A stretch of DNA of 38,692 bases from an uncultured Pelagimonas sp. (GCA_947499735.1 CANMPP010000011.1:1-38692); one strand, 5' to 3'. Positions 8,370 through 17,541 are shown, numbered from the stretch's first letter. Translations and numbers: made by a program. The notes: generated by a model not told the origin, from the letters alone.

Positions 8370-9281
8370 TTATAGCGGATCAGCCAATGCGGGAATGAGA
8401 GAGGTTGCGAAGTCTACAAACAGATTCAACGCCGGCCGCATTCGCAGCCGGTTGTTTTTCAATATTGTGACTTTGAGCGGGCGCAGCGGTTCAATGATCG
8501 GCCGCATAACAACGGGGCGCCCAATATATGTTTGATCCGTTCTGGGCTGGATATTCAAAAGCGAAACGCCAAGGCCGCTCGCAACAAACGCGCGCACAGC
8601 TTCAAAAGATTTGCAGCGGAATGCCACGCTCGGCACGATTTTTTGATCCGTCAAAAGCCCAAAGAAATAGTCACGCGTGTGTGGTAGATCCATCAAAATA
8701 AAGGGGCGCTGTGCGACGTCATGAATGGATACGCGGGCGTCATTGGCCAGCGGGTCCTCTGGTGGCAGGACCGCACGCGGATGCAAGGCCGCCACGACCG
8801 AAGAGCTAAACCCCGTTTGCAGAGCAAGATCAAATGTGACCGCAAGTTCGATTTGCCCCGTGTCGAGTTCGCGCAAAATATCGAATTGATCCAAATCCTT
8901 AATATTCACATTTATTGCCGGATACTTAGCGTGAAACGCACCAACAAGTTCGGCGGTAATCGCCGGGGTGAGGTTCACGAAGGAACCTATTGTGATCTCG
9001 CCTGACAGAGATTGCGAAATCGCACTTACATCGTGCTGGAATTCATCAGATTGCGCGAGTAACAACCGCGCCCGCTCCAGAAAACGCATCCCGTCCGGTG
9101 TTAGACGAATGCCCTTTGTCGGCACGCGAATAAACAGCTGCACACCGTGTATTTCCTCAAGTTTTTGAATCGCGGCAGAAACGCTGGGTTGGGAAATATT
9201 CAACTTCAGCGCAGCTTCGGAAATCGTGCCTGTTTCTGCTGTCATGACAAAGTAGCGAAGGGCGCGCAGATTCACATCCAT
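8370..9281 (-). CDS. LysR-family transcriptional regulator
   Basis: 303 residues. The N-terminal winged helix is clear (LRALRYFVMTAETGTISEAA, then LNISQPSVSAAIQKLEEIHG), followed by a two-lobed periplasmic-binding-like effector domain from about residue 90 (LSGEITIGSF). It is divergent from the TAXI transporter-nitrilase unit with a 98-bp gap, the classical arrangement for a LysR activator of its neighbour. The shared ATATGYTTYTC motif in this gap and before the aldoxime dehydratase makes it a candidate regulator of both. Effector unknown, perhaps a nitrile, aldoxime or the acid product. Confidence 0.92.
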   Translation of the reverse strand: MDVNLRALRYFVMTAETGTISEAALKLNISQPSVSAAIQKLEEIHGVQLFIRVPTKGIRLTPDGMRFLERARLLLAQSDEFQHDVSAISQSLSGEITIGSFVNLTPAITAELVGAFHAKYPAINVNIKDLDQFDILRELDTGQIELAVTFDLALQTGFSSSVVAALHPRAVLPPEDPLANDARVSIHDVAQRPFILMDLPHTRDYFFGLLTDQKIVPSVAFRCKSFEAVRAFVASGLGVSLLNIQPRTDQTYIGRPVVMRPIIEPLRPLKVTILKNNRLRMRPALNLFVDFATSLIPALADPL

Positions 9282-9310
9282 AGTTTTCTCCTATACATTA
9301 AACAGAAAGT

Positions 9311-9349
9311 ATATGCTTTTCCTGTTCATACGCCAGTCATATGTTTCTC
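9311..9349. promoter_or_regulatory. Direct-repeat motif in the LysR/TAXI intergenic region
   Basis: ATATGCTTTTC (9311-9321) and ATATGTTTCTC (9339-9349) are direct repeats 28 bp apart, start to start, in the 98-bp gap between the divergent genes; a third copy is at 6431-6441. Position and repetition suggest LysR binding, but no T-N11-A assignment is certain. Confidence 0.4.
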
Positions 9350-9379
9350 AAAACGTAGACAGCCAAAGGACGACCTCCC

Positions 9380-10402
9380 ATGTTCCAGCCCAAATACAAG
9401 TTCGCAGCCTCTGCCGTAGCTCTCACTCTCGGCGTGACGACATCGGCCTCTGCGGATCCCGTCGAGATTGATTTGCTCATGTCGCCTTCAGGATCCGGCC
9501 CCTATTTGGCGATTGCCACGATGCAAAACTACGCAAGTGATTTCACGGACAAGGTCGCGCCCAAGGCCGTCGAAACCCCCGGATTCACTTACAACGTCCG
9601 TTACCTTGCCTCGCAACCCGACCTTTGGGAAAACACTTTGATTGGCTCCGGAATGGTCGTTGAATGGGCCGCTGTGAATGGCGTGGCACCGTTCTTTCCG
9701 CAACCGATGGAGGCCGCGAGCGACTTTAAAATCATCGGCGCGCTCAGCAACACCACCAACCTCTTTGTGACTTTTGATGATGAGATCAAAAGCGTCGAGG
9801 ATTTTGAAGACAAGCGTGTTGGCGTTGGTTTGTTGACCCAGAATGAATGGGGCATGCACCAAAAGATGATGCTTGACGCTTGGGGTATTTCATCCGGCTT
9901 GGCATCCTTTGACGCGCTTGGGCCAAGCCAGAATATCGACGCGATGATTGATGGTCGTTCCGATATCGGGACCTTAGCCGCGCATTCCAATTTCGATTTC
10001 AGCTACACGCTTGAGGCCGGTCCGTTCAAGACGCTGGAAAGCTCTGGCCGCCCCTTTCACTATGTGGATGTAGATCCGGCGAAAATCCAGGAATACATCG
10101 ACGCGACCGGCGCGCCGTTTAAGATTCAGACCGTAGAGGCCGGAACATTCACAGGCCAAACCGAAAAGGTCACCAGCTTTGGGAATGTCGCGTTGATTTC
10201 TGCGCATGCAAGTTTTCCCGAAGAGACCGCTTATGAGTTCACCAAGCTTTGGTTGCAATCAGGCCCCGTGATTGGCGAATACAGTGCGATCGCGAAAATC
10301 TGGGAGCCGGAAACAATCTCGGAGATCGTCCGCACCAATCCTGACCTGATCCACCCGGGCGCGATGCGCGCCTACCGTGAATTCGGTCTTGTCTCCGAAT
10401 AA
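9380..10402 (+). CDS. TRAP transporter solute-binding protein, TAXI family
   Basis: 340 residues with a Sec signal peptide (positive start MFQPKYKFAA, hydrophobic core, SASADP cleavage region near residue 25). The mature part is a periplasmic binding protein of the TAXI type (VEIDLLMSPSGSGPYLAIAT; VEDFEDKRVGVGLLTQNEWG). It precedes a fused TRAP permease by 28 bp and a nitrilase, so the imported solute may be a nitrile or related organic acid. RBS AAGGACG lies just upstream of the ATG. Confidence 0.82.
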   Translation: MFQPKYKFAASAVALTLGVTTSASADPVEIDLLMSPSGSGPYLAIATMQNYASDFTDKVAPKAVETPGFTYNVRYLASQPDLWENTLIGSGMVVEWAAVNGVAPFFPQPMEAASDFKIIGALSNTTNLFVTFDDEIKSVEDFEDKRVGVGLLTQNEWGMHQKMMLDAWGISSGLASFDALGPSQNIDAMIDGRSDIGTLAAHSNFDFSYTLEAGPFKTLESSGRPFHYVDVDPAKIQEYIDATGAPFKIQTVEAGTFTGQTEKVTSFGNVALISAHASFPEETAYEFTKLWLQSGPVIGEYSAIAKIWEPETISEIVRTNPDLIHPGAMRAYREFGLVSE

Positions 10403-10430
10403 CGCCACGCCAGAAACGGGAGAGCGGCAA

Positions 10431-12326
10431 ATGCCTGTACCTGAAAATACGATGTTACAACGTTTGTCGCTCTTGGTTGGGCTGGGCCTTTTGGCCTACA
10501 TCTCGGTGTCGGTCTGGACCAACACCTTTGGCGCGATGCAGCACTACAGCGTCTTTACGACAGTTGTCTTGATCTATGCTGCAATCAGATTGATCTCTCG
10601 TGCGGCTGAGCGTGAAACCCGTTTGGCCCGTTTGATAGATCAAATTTCAGGGGTTCTCATCTTTTTCGGAGCGGGCAGCGCCGGAGCCTATCTGTTTGTG
10701 AACGCCGAAACGCTTGAGATCACGCAGCCTTTTGTTTCAGCAACTGCGCTGAACATGGGGTTGGTGATGATCGCCTCTGTGCTGTTGGCGGTTTGGCGTC
10801 AATGGGGTGCCGCAATCGCCGTCATCTGCCTGACGATGACCGCCTATATGCTGTGGGGAGACGTATTGCCGGATGCGCTGCAGGCCCGCATGCAGCCGTT
10901 CAACGTTTCTGTCAGCTTCCTTGCAGGCATCGGTGGGCCGCGCGGTGTTATGTCATACGCGCCCTTGTCCGCGGATATGATTTTCATGCTGTTGATCTAC
11001 GGGGGCATTTTGCACGCTGTAGGCGTGATCGAAATATTTGGCGAAATCGGCGCCTTGATTGGCAACCGCTTGCGCGGCGGGATGGCATATAGTGCAGTGT
11101 TGGCCAGCACCTTTATCGGCATGGTCACGGGGCAAGCCGTCAGCAACATTGCCTTATCCGGCGTGATGACAATCCCCGCGATGAAAAAGAGCAAATTTTC
11201 TAGCGAACAAGCCGCCGCAATTGAAATCATGGCCTCCACAGGCAGTCAGCTTTTGCCGCCTATCATGGGGCTGGGGGCCTTTATGATGGCCGTTATCCTT
11301 GGGGTGTCCTATTTTGATGTTGTGCTGGCAGGGTTGATCCCCGGGCTGCTTTATATGTTTGCCATTCTGGCCAGTCTTTACGCGATGATCGGTGGCCACA
11401 AAGGCCTGTCCGACCTCAAACAACAGGTCGATGTTTCGCGGATTTTGTGGATTGCCCCTGCCTTCATCGCGTCCTTTGTAGTTCTCATCGCCTTGCTGAT
11501 GCTGCGGTTTTCCCCCTCTATGGCTGGCTTTTGGGGCTCTGCCACGGCTGTGGGCCTATCCATTTTTCGGCCCGCACTGCTGCGCCCGACCTGGATGAGT
11601 TTCCGCGATGGCCTGCGCGTGGGTCTAGATACAGCATCGCAATTGGCGGTCGTCTTGGCCGCGATTGGGTTGGTTGTGCAAACACTCACCAGCACCGGCC
11701 TTGGGGTGAGCGCTGGTGCGTTGATCGCGGATCTGGGTGCTGGAAACCTCTTGGTAACGCTATTGATCGGCATGGCTGTCAGCATGATCGTCGGCATGGG
11801 CCTGCCTACCCCCGCAGCCTACGCGCTTATTGCGATCATCGTTGTGCCCAGCCTGATTGACGCGGGTCTCACACCAATGGCCGCCAATATGTTCGGGTTC
11901 TACTTTGCAATCTTTTCCGCCCTCACACCCCCTGTGGCGGTTGGCGTTTTGGTGGGCGCACGCATTGCTAACGCCGGCTTTCTGGCAACCGCGTTTGAGG
12001 CAGGGCGGCTTGGCGCTATGGCCCTGTTGCTGCCTTTCATTTTCGTCTCCTTTCCCAGCTTGCTCGACCCCGCGTCGCTCACCTTGAACGGCTGGGTGGC
12101 CATTCTGGCCTTCCTCGCCGCCAGCATTCTTGGTGCAGGTGCGCTCTATGGCGCATTAGCGCGGACCTTAACCCCGAATATGCGCGGCCTGTTCTTCATC
12201 GCGGGGCCTGTGATGCTGTTGAGCTATGCGGCGACCGACTGGCTTGTGATCGGGTTGATCCCCTCTGTGGCTTTGACAGGCTGGCTGATCTTTAGCCGAC
12301 GTCGCAAAGCCCTAGCGACCGCCTAA
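10431..12326 (+). CDS. TRAP transporter fused permease (DctQM type)
   Basis: 631 residues with about 16 or more hydrophobic helices. The first roughly 170 residues form the small DctQ-like four-helix part, and the rest is the large DctM-like permease with GMVTGQAVSNIALSGVMTIP and GMGLPTPAAYALIAIIVVPS loops, the pattern of TAXI-type fused permeases. I chose the ATG at 10431, preceded by GGGAGAG, over an upstream GTG at 10377 that would overlap the receptor gene. It works with the TAXI receptor for sodium- or proton-driven uptake. Confidence 0.88.
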   Translation: MPVPENTMLQRLSLLVGLGLLAYISVSVWTNTFGAMQHYSVFTTVVLIYAAIRLISRAAERETRLARLIDQISGVLIFFGAGSAGAYLFVNAETLEITQPFVSATALNMGLVMIASVLLAVWRQWGAAIAVICLTMTAYMLWGDVLPDALQARMQPFNVSVSFLAGIGGPRGVMSYAPLSADMIFMLLIYGGILHAVGVIEIFGEIGALIGNRLRGGMAYSAVLASTFIGMVTGQAVSNIALSGVMTIPAMKKSKFSSEQAAAIEIMASTGSQLLPPIMGLGAFMMAVILGVSYFDVVLAGLIPGLLYMFAILASLYAMIGGHKGLSDLKQQVDVSRILWIAPAFIASFVVLIALLMLRFSPSMAGFWGSATAVGLSIFRPALLRPTWMSFRDGLRVGLDTASQLAVVLAAIGLVVQTLTSTGLGVSAGALIADLGAGNLLVTLLIGMAVSMIVGMGLPTPAAYALIAIIVVPSLIDAGLTPMAANMFGFYFAIFSALTPPVAVGVLVGARIANAGFLATAFEAGRLGAMALLLPFIFVSFPSLLDPASLTLNGWVAILAFLAASILGAGALYGALARTLTPNMRGLFFIAGPVMLLSYAATDWLVIGLIPSVALTGWLIFSRRRKALATA

Positions 12327-12363
12327 CCTTTTTATTTTTGACTGAACTATAGGATTACTCTTC

Positions 12364-13392
12364 ATGAGCACTCGTCTTGCCGCTGTCCATCTCGCATCAA
12401 CCTTCTTTGATGTGGAAGCGGGTGTACAAAAAACGCTCCGCTACATTGCTCTTGCCAGCAAAGATGGCGCCGATCTTGTCGCCTTCCCAGAGAGCTTTCT
12501 GCCCGGTTTTCCAATCTGGCACGCATACCTGCGCCCGATTGATGCCCACGCAAAATTCGCGCGCTTTGCAGCCGCTTCTTTGCGCATTGATGGTCCCGAA
12601 ATTGCACGTATCCGCGATGCTGCGCGCAATGCGCGGATTGCTGTCTGGCTGGGTTTCTCAGAACGGGCCAGCTATTCCGAGGGGTGCCTTTGGAACAGTG
12701 CAATCTTGATTGATGCAGAAGGTGAAATTCGCATTCATCACCGCAAGCTGGTGCCGACCTTTTACGAAAAGCTGGTCTGGAGCCGCGGCGACGGCAATGG
12801 GCTGACCGTCAAAGAGCTGCCCTTTGGCCGTGTTGGCGGCCTGATTTGCGGCGAGAACGGCAACCCGCTGGCGCGCTATGCCTTGATGGCACAGGGCGAA
12901 CAGATCCACTGTGCCTCCTACCCGTCCATTTGGCCCTTCCGCGACCCCGCCGGTGGCGCGCCCTACGATCTGTCCGAAGCTATTCGCGTGCGCGCCGCAG
13001 CACATAGCTTTGAGGCCAAGACGTTCACAGTAGTGTCCTCCGCAGCACTTGATGATGCTGGCATTCAAGCCATCTGCGACGGAGATTCCGCAGCGGAGGC
13101 GATGCTGCGTCAATGTGTTGACGCAGCGTCGATGATTGTGGCCCCCGATGGTGCCGCCTTGGGCGGCACATTGTGCGGCACCGAAGGGCTGGTGATTGCC
13201 GATGTGGACATTCCGATGCTGACCGAGTTGAAGCAGCACCACGATATGGCGGGTTATTACAACCGCCACGATGTTTTCCGCGTAGAGGTAAACCGCGAAC
13301 GACAAGCGCCGCTGCATCTTTCAGGTAGAAGCAAACGGACACCGCAGGAGGACGAGACATCCTTTGCCCACGAGACAGAAGCGGCAGGGTAG
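12364..13392 (+). CDS. Nitrilase
   Basis: 342 residues, a carbon-nitrogen hydrolase of the nitrilase branch that turns R-CN directly into the carboxylic acid and ammonia. The triad is visible as E43 (AFPESFLPGFPIW), K128 (IHHRKLVPTFYEKLVW) with the second glutamate E135, and C162 (GGLICGENGNPLARYALMA). The Cys motif is CGEN rather than the commoner CWE, placing it in a subset of nitrilases. It sits downstream of the TAXI-TRAP permease (37-bp gap) and 6 nt before a TauE-like exporter, so uptake and hydrolysis appear co-expressed. RBS AGGAT at 8 nt. Confidence 0.92.
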   Translation: MSTRLAAVHLASTFFDVEAGVQKTLRYIALASKDGADLVAFPESFLPGFPIWHAYLRPIDAHAKFARFAAASLRIDGPEIARIRDAARNARIAVWLGFSERASYSEGCLWNSAILIDAEGEIRIHHRKLVPTFYEKLVWSRGDGNGLTVKELPFGRVGGLICGENGNPLARYALMAQGEQIHCASYPSIWPFRDPAGGAPYDLSEAIRVRAAAHSFEAKTFTVVSSAALDDAGIQAICDGDSAAEAMLRQCVDAASMIVAPDGAALGGTLCGTEGLVIADVDIPMLTELKQHHDMAGYYNRHDVFRVEVNRERQAPLHLSGRSKRTPQEDETSFAHETEAAG

Positions 13393-13398
13393 AGCCCG

Positions 13399-14145
13399 GT
13401 GCTGTTGTCCCTCCCTATAAGTGTAATCATGGCCGCAGGTCTTGTGGTTATGATTGCCTCTGCCGCACGGCGGCTGACCGGATTTGGCTTTGCACTGATC
13501 GGTGCGCCCTTGTTGTCGTTGCTGTTATCGCCACAGCAATTGGTGATTGTTATTTTGTGGCTCCAAGTCTTCCTCGGCGTGCCCGCCGCATTTGAGTTCA
13601 AGGCCGAATTGGACTGGCCCCTTTTGCGGCAACTGGCACTTGGTGGCATCCTGACAGCGCCTCTTGGGGTTTTCGTGCTGACCTATGCAAATCCGGACAT
13701 TATTTTGCTAATCATGGGTTTTTGCGTGATTGCGGCCGCCAGTATTCTCGGCTTTTTTCCGGGAGTGATAAAAATCCGCGCTACGGCGCCGGCGAATGTT
13801 GCCTGTGGCATGTTGGCTGGCGTAATGAGCAGCAGCGTCGGCATGCCCGGACCGCCCATAACGATCTTTTTTATGGGCCAAACAGAGATGACGATAAGGC
13901 AGCGCCGCGCGATGCTCATTTCTACGTTTTCGCTTCTTGCATGTGTTTCGCTCACCACTGCATTTCTGAGCGGACAAATCCGGTTGGATTCATTTTTGTT
14001 GGCCATTGTCCTCTTGGTGCCTGCGCTGATTGGCGGATATTTAGGGGAGTATTTGCACAACCACCTGAATGCAAAATTGGTCGAGCGGTTTGCCTTGGGT
14101 CTGGTTTTTCTCGCCGGTCTCTTGTGCATCGCGCGCGCGGTGTAG
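13399..14145 (+). CDS. TauE/SafE family membrane exporter
   Basis: 248 residues, about eight predicted membrane helices in two repeats, with the glycine-rich family motifs FGFALIGAPLLSLL near residue 30 and MSSSVGMPGPPITIFFMGQ near residue 145. TauE/SafE proteins export sulfite, sulfoacetate or other organic acids. The GTG start at 13399 is 6 nt after the nitrilase stop and has little RBS, suggesting translational coupling; an ATG at 13429 is an alternative. It may export the acid product or a sulfur by-product of the nitrilase pathway. Confidence 0.8.
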   Translation: MLLSLPISVIMAAGLVVMIASAARRLTGFGFALIGAPLLSLLLSPQQLVIVILWLQVFLGVPAAFEFKAELDWPLLRQLALGGILTAPLGVFVLTYANPDIILLIMGFCVIAAASILGFFPGVIKIRATAPANVACGMLAGVMSSSVGMPGPPITIFFMGQTEMTIRQRRAMLISTFSLLACVSLTTAFLSGQIRLDSFLLAIVLLVPALIGGYLGEYLHNHLNAKLVERFALGLVFLAGLLCIARAV

Positions 14146-14467
14146 TGCCGATAACAAGGATCTGCACACCCAATCAACCGGCTCGATTTACCGTTTCAAC
14201 AAATCGTCCCGCCCTAACAATTTCAACGAAAAGAGGAGGGCCCACCGCGTATCAACTCTGCTGATCTGTGCTGCAACCTGGATCATTTGTGCAAAAAATT
14301 TGCGCTAATTTCAGTAAAAGCCAGCAGGGTCACGCAAGTGTTCTGAAATACAGAATGCGCTTCTAAAATATTTGACAACACATCGAGCCTAGTAAAGGCT
14401 TTGAGTCGTAAACCGCCGCTCTCGTTGATACGATCGCGGCAAAAAAATCAAAACAGGGGGTCTTGCA
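14146..14467. other. Regulatory intergenic region before dctPQM
   Basis: 322 bp without a supportable gene. It contains TTCTGAAATACAGAA at 14341-14355, the loosest member of the IclR-type operator family, followed by a TTGACA at 14372-14377 that could be a -35 box; no good -10 box follows at standard spacing. The RBS (AGGGGGT) for dctP is at the right end. Confidence 0.5.
14341..14355. promoter_or_regulatory. IclR-type operator candidate before dctPQM
   Basis: TTCTGAAATACAGAA is a palindrome with 5-bp arms TTCTG/CAGAA and a 5-bp centre, the same length and outer bases as the sites before the nitrile hydratase operon. It diverges more from the consensus than the others. Confidence 0.4.
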
Positions 14468-15526
14468 ATGACTGCTATCAACTTCACAAGACGGAAATTT
14501 CTAAAACACACCACAGCCGCCGGAACGCTTGCGGTTGCGTCACCTGCACTGATCACACGGGCATCAGCCGCAGCAAAGCACACATTGACCTTCGGGCATA
14601 CATTTGGTGCCGCCACTGAAGAATACATGATCACCGGCTTGGCCCAGTTTAAGGCGGCCGCCGAAGAATATTCCGAGGGCGAATTGTTCGTTGATATTCA
14701 CGAGGCAGGCAGCTTGGGCGGCCAAAACGTATTGCCGCAAAAAGTGCTGACAGGTGCCATTCAGGGCTGCCAACTTTCCACCGGGAATTTTGTGAACTAT
14801 TCCGAAGTCTATAATATTTTGGATTTCCCGTATCTCTTTGCCTCCAACGCACAGTTCGAAGACACGATCCAAAAGGAAGGCTTCCGCGATTCCGCGTTCC
14901 TGTCCCTGCCCGCGTCAAACGGCTTCCAGGTCGTGCCCGGCATGTGGGCCAACGCAGGTTTCCGCGTGCTTGGTGTCAGCAAAAAGGTAGACCGTGTCAT
15001 CAAAACACCCGACGATCTGTCCGGCCTGAAAGTACGGACCAACGGCACGCGCGTGGAAGATGTGATGTTCAAGCTGACCTCTGCCAGCCCAGTGTCCATC
15101 GCGTGGGGCGAAGCCTACCAAGCCATGCAACAAGGTGCAGCTGACGCATTGAGCGTGGGACTTGGCCCGCTCACGGCGACAAAAATCCACGAAACACTCG
15201 CAAGCGCGACACTGTATGAATTGAACTTCAACTGCCACATCACCACGCTGAGCAAGCGTTGGTTTGACGGTTTGCCAGTCAACATTCAGGAAGCCATCAT
15301 GCGCGCAGGCCGCGAAAGCTATACCTTCCAGCGCGCAGAGCAGCTGAAAGCCAATGATGCAATGATTAAGCTGTGGCAGGATTCCGGCATCGAAGTTACC
15401 CAACTTCAGAAAAGCGAAAAAGATGTCTGGATCGAAGCAATGGGCCACCAGCGCAGCGAATATGACGGCCTGAAAGATGCCTTTGGCCGTGAATCCTTTG
15501 ATAAAATCCTTGAGCTGCAAGCTTAA
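14468..15526 (+). CDS. dctP: TRAP transporter solute-binding protein DctP
   Basis: 352 residues with a Tat-type signal (T7-R-R-K-F-L-K13 followed by a hydrophobic stretch and RASAAAKH), so it is probably exported folded. The mature domain is a DctP receptor: LKVRTNGTR holds the conserved carboxylate-binding Arg, and AWGEAYQAMQQGAADA is the family signature helix. It heads a dctPQM operon followed by an amidase and IclR gene, so an amide, nitrile or organic acid ligand is plausible. A perfect hairpin follows the stop. Confidence 0.9.
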   Translation: MTAINFTRRKFLKHTTAAGTLAVASPALITRASAAAKHTLTFGHTFGAATEEYMITGLAQFKAAAEEYSEGELFVDIHEAGSLGGQNVLPQKVLTGAIQGCQLSTGNFVNYSEVYNILDFPYLFASNAQFEDTIQKEGFRDSAFLSLPASNGFQVVPGMWANAGFRVLGVSKKVDRVIKTPDDLSGLKVRTNGTRVEDVMFKLTSASPVSIAWGEAYQAMQQGAADALSVGLGPLTATKIHETLASATLYELNFNCHITTLSKRWFDGLPVNIQEAIMRAGRESYTFQRAEQLKANDAMIKLWQDSGIEVTQLQKSEKDVWIEAMGHQRSEYDGLKDAFGRESFDKILELQA

Positions 15527-15539
15527 CCAAATACAGCAG

Positions 15540-15560
15540 GCACCCGGTTTTTCCGGGTGC
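15540..15560 (+). terminator. Intercistronic hairpin between dctP and dctQ
   Basis: GCACCCGG-TTTTT-CCGGGTGC is a perfect 8-bp stem with a 5-nt loop, 13 nt after the dctP stop and 25 nt before dctQ. No T-run follows, so it more likely protects the dctP mRNA or partially attenuates transcription, giving more binding protein than permease. Confidence 0.6.
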
Positions 15561-15585
15561 TTCATCCAGAAAAGAAGATGACAAT

Positions 15586-16116
15586 ATGAATTCCAAGTTA
15601 TGGAGCGTACTGCGATTTTTTGATGGGCCTTTCATTAGATGGTTCATCATTCTCGCCTACGCGTACTTTTTCCTGATCATTATCAGTGAAGTTGCAATGC
15701 GTTACTTTTTTGCGCATTCGACAACGTGGGGCGAGATGACCGCGCGCTATGCATTCGTCTATTTTGCCTATTTCGCAGCCGCCGAAGCCTTTCGTCATGA
15801 TGAACATATCCGCATTGATCTGATCCCCAACCGGCTGGGAACAAAGGCGCGAAATATCCTCGAAACCTATATCGATCTGCTCTGTGTTGCGGTGTCTATA
15901 GCCGTCATTTTCTATTCCATCCAACTGATGCAAATTCAACAGATGGCAAATATCCGCATGCATGCTCTGCCGGTAAACCTGTCTTGGGCACAATTGGCGC
16001 TGCCGCTCGGATGGGGCCTTATGATCATCCGCATATGCCAACGTTTGGGCCGCAGATTTGCACCGGATCAATTTAGCCCATTGGCCCCACAAGCCGCTGG
16101 CCACGGAGGAATATAA
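15586..16116 (+). CDS. dctQ: TRAP transporter small permease DctQ
   Basis: 176 residues with four hydrophobic helices and the family signature VAMRYFFAHSTTWGEMTARYAFVYF-like segment around residues 37-58 (R and W-x-E conserved). It pairs with DctM, whose start follows 2 nt after this stop, and with the DctP receptor upstream. An AGAAGATG sequence serves as a modest RBS. Confidence 0.9.
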   Translation: MNSKLWSVLRFFDGPFIRWFIILAYAYFFLIIISEVAMRYFFAHSTTWGEMTARYAFVYFAYFAAAEAFRHDEHIRIDLIPNRLGTKARNILETYIDLLCVAVSIAVIFYSIQLMQIQQMANIRMHALPVNLSWAQLALPLGWGLMIIRICQRLGRRFAPDQFSPLAPQAAGHGGI

Positions 16117-16118
16117 CC

Positions 16119-17402
16119 ATGGATAATTCACAAATCGCAGGGATTGTTATCTCGCTCATGGTCATTCATCTGGTCATCGGTTTGCCTCTTTTTGTCGTGC
16201 TTGCCGTTGGCTCTTTGTCCTTGATAGGGCTGACCGGTGCCTATTCCCTTAGCAGCCTCAGCACGACCCTTTTTGCCAGCCTCGACAGCTGGGCGTTGCT
16301 TGCGATGCCTTTGTTTATTCTGGCCGGCGAAGTGATTTCGCGCGGGCGTATCGCACGAGATTTGATTAACTTGGGCGAAGCCCTTGTAGGGTGGTTGCGT
16401 GGCGGATTGGGCATGGCCACCATTTTTGGCTGTTTCTTTTTTGCCGGAACCAGCGGCTCCAGCTCGGCGGACACTGCCACAATCGGCAAGATCATGGTGC
16501 CCGCATTGAAACGCAAAGGATATGATCCAAGCTATGCGGCCTCTCTTGCGGCTTCTGGTGGGATTTTGGGCGTTATTGTTCCGCCCAGCCTGATCTTCAT
16601 CATCTACGGTATCGCAACGGCGACCTCTGTTGGGGATCTGTTTGTCGCGGGCATTCTGCCCGGGTTTATGATTGCCTTTGGCCTTTGCGTCGCGAACTAT
16701 CTTGTGTGCCGATTTGGCATTTGGGGCGCGAGCGAACGCACTGCCTTTTCCGGCGCCACCGCGCTTAAGGCACTGTGGCAAGCCCGCTACGGCTTTGGCG
16801 CGCCTGTGGTCATTTTGGGCGGCATCTATGGGGGGTTCTTCACGCCCACCGAGGCGGCAGCAGTTGCGGTTGGATATGTGTTCTTGGTCGAGCTTTTCCT
16901 GGCGCGGGAAATCAAGTTCAGCGAGATTGGCGATATCTTCACAGCCGCGTCACGCACCACCGGTATCTTGGCACCGATCATCGCCTTCTCGATCCTCTTC
17001 GCCGAAGTTCTTGCGATCCTGCGCGTGCCCAGCACAATCGTAGAAGTTTTCACCTCTTTCGAGGTGAGCTTTATTGTCTCAGTGGCTTTGATTGTCCTCA
17101 TGCTGTTGGTCATCGGCTGCTTGTTAGAGCCTATTGCAGCTATTCTGGTGATCATGCCAATCCTCTACCCGATTGGTCAGCAGCTTGGATTTGATCCGGT
17201 GCACTTTGGCGTTTTTGTTGTGTCTACGCTGTCGGTTGGTTTCATTACGCCGCCCGTGGGGATCAACCTATTTGCCGCCTCGGCGGTGAGTGGCGAACCC
17301 TTCATGCGGATCGCTGTGCGCGCCATTCCAGCCTTCGTTGCATTGATCTTGATCTGCTTTGCAATCGCCTTCATGCCGTCGACAATCTTGTGGTTTAGAT
17401 GA
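16119..17402 (+). CDS. dctM: TRAP transporter large permease DctM
   Basis: 427 residues, standard DctM length, about twelve helices. Family motifs: FASLDSWALLAMPLFILAGE, the FFAGTSGSSSADTATIGKI loop and LAASGGILGVIVPPSLIFII. GGAGG RBS. It forms the ion-driven permease with DctQ. A 13-bp perfect inverted repeat begins 8 nt after its stop. Confidence 0.93.
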   Translation: MDNSQIAGIVISLMVIHLVIGLPLFVVLAVGSLSLIGLTGAYSLSSLSTTLFASLDSWALLAMPLFILAGEVISRGRIARDLINLGEALVGWLRGGLGMATIFGCFFFAGTSGSSSADTATIGKIMVPALKRKGYDPSYAASLAASGGILGVIVPPSLIFIIYGIATATSVGDLFVAGILPGFMIAFGLCVANYLVCRFGIWGASERTAFSGATALKALWQARYGFGAPVVILGGIYGGFFTPTEAAAVAVGYVFLVELFLAREIKFSEIGDIFTAASRTTGILAPIIAFSILFAEVLAILRVPSTIVEVFTSFEVSFIVSVALIVLMLLVIGCLLEPIAAILVIMPILYPIGQQLGFDPVHFGVFVVSTLSVGFITPPVGINLFAASAVSGEPFMRIAVRAIPAFVALILICFAIAFMPSTILWFR

Positions 17403-17409
17403 CCACAGT

Positions 17410-17468
17410 CCGGCGGCCCGAACATAGTTTGCCTTTGGAATACTTGGGCAGCTAATTCGGGCCGCCGG
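17410..17468 (+). repeat. 13-bp perfect inverted repeat after dctM
   Basis: CCGGCGGCCCGAA (17410-17422) and TTCGGGCCGCCGG (17456-17468) are exact reverse complements separated by 33 nt. No T-run follows. It could be a long-loop terminator or a processing/stabilising structure between dctM and the amidase gene. Confidence 0.6.
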
Positions 17469-17541
17469 CCGCTTCCAAACACCCTTCTCGAAACATGCAT
17501 TAAATGACAACTGCGGCTTGCCCCGCGGCGTGAGGAAATCA

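Noticed and set aside
10377-10430. GTG start extending the TAXI permease by 18 residues
   Set aside because: Overlaps the receptor gene without an RBS; the ATG at 10431 has one and gives a normal N-terminus.
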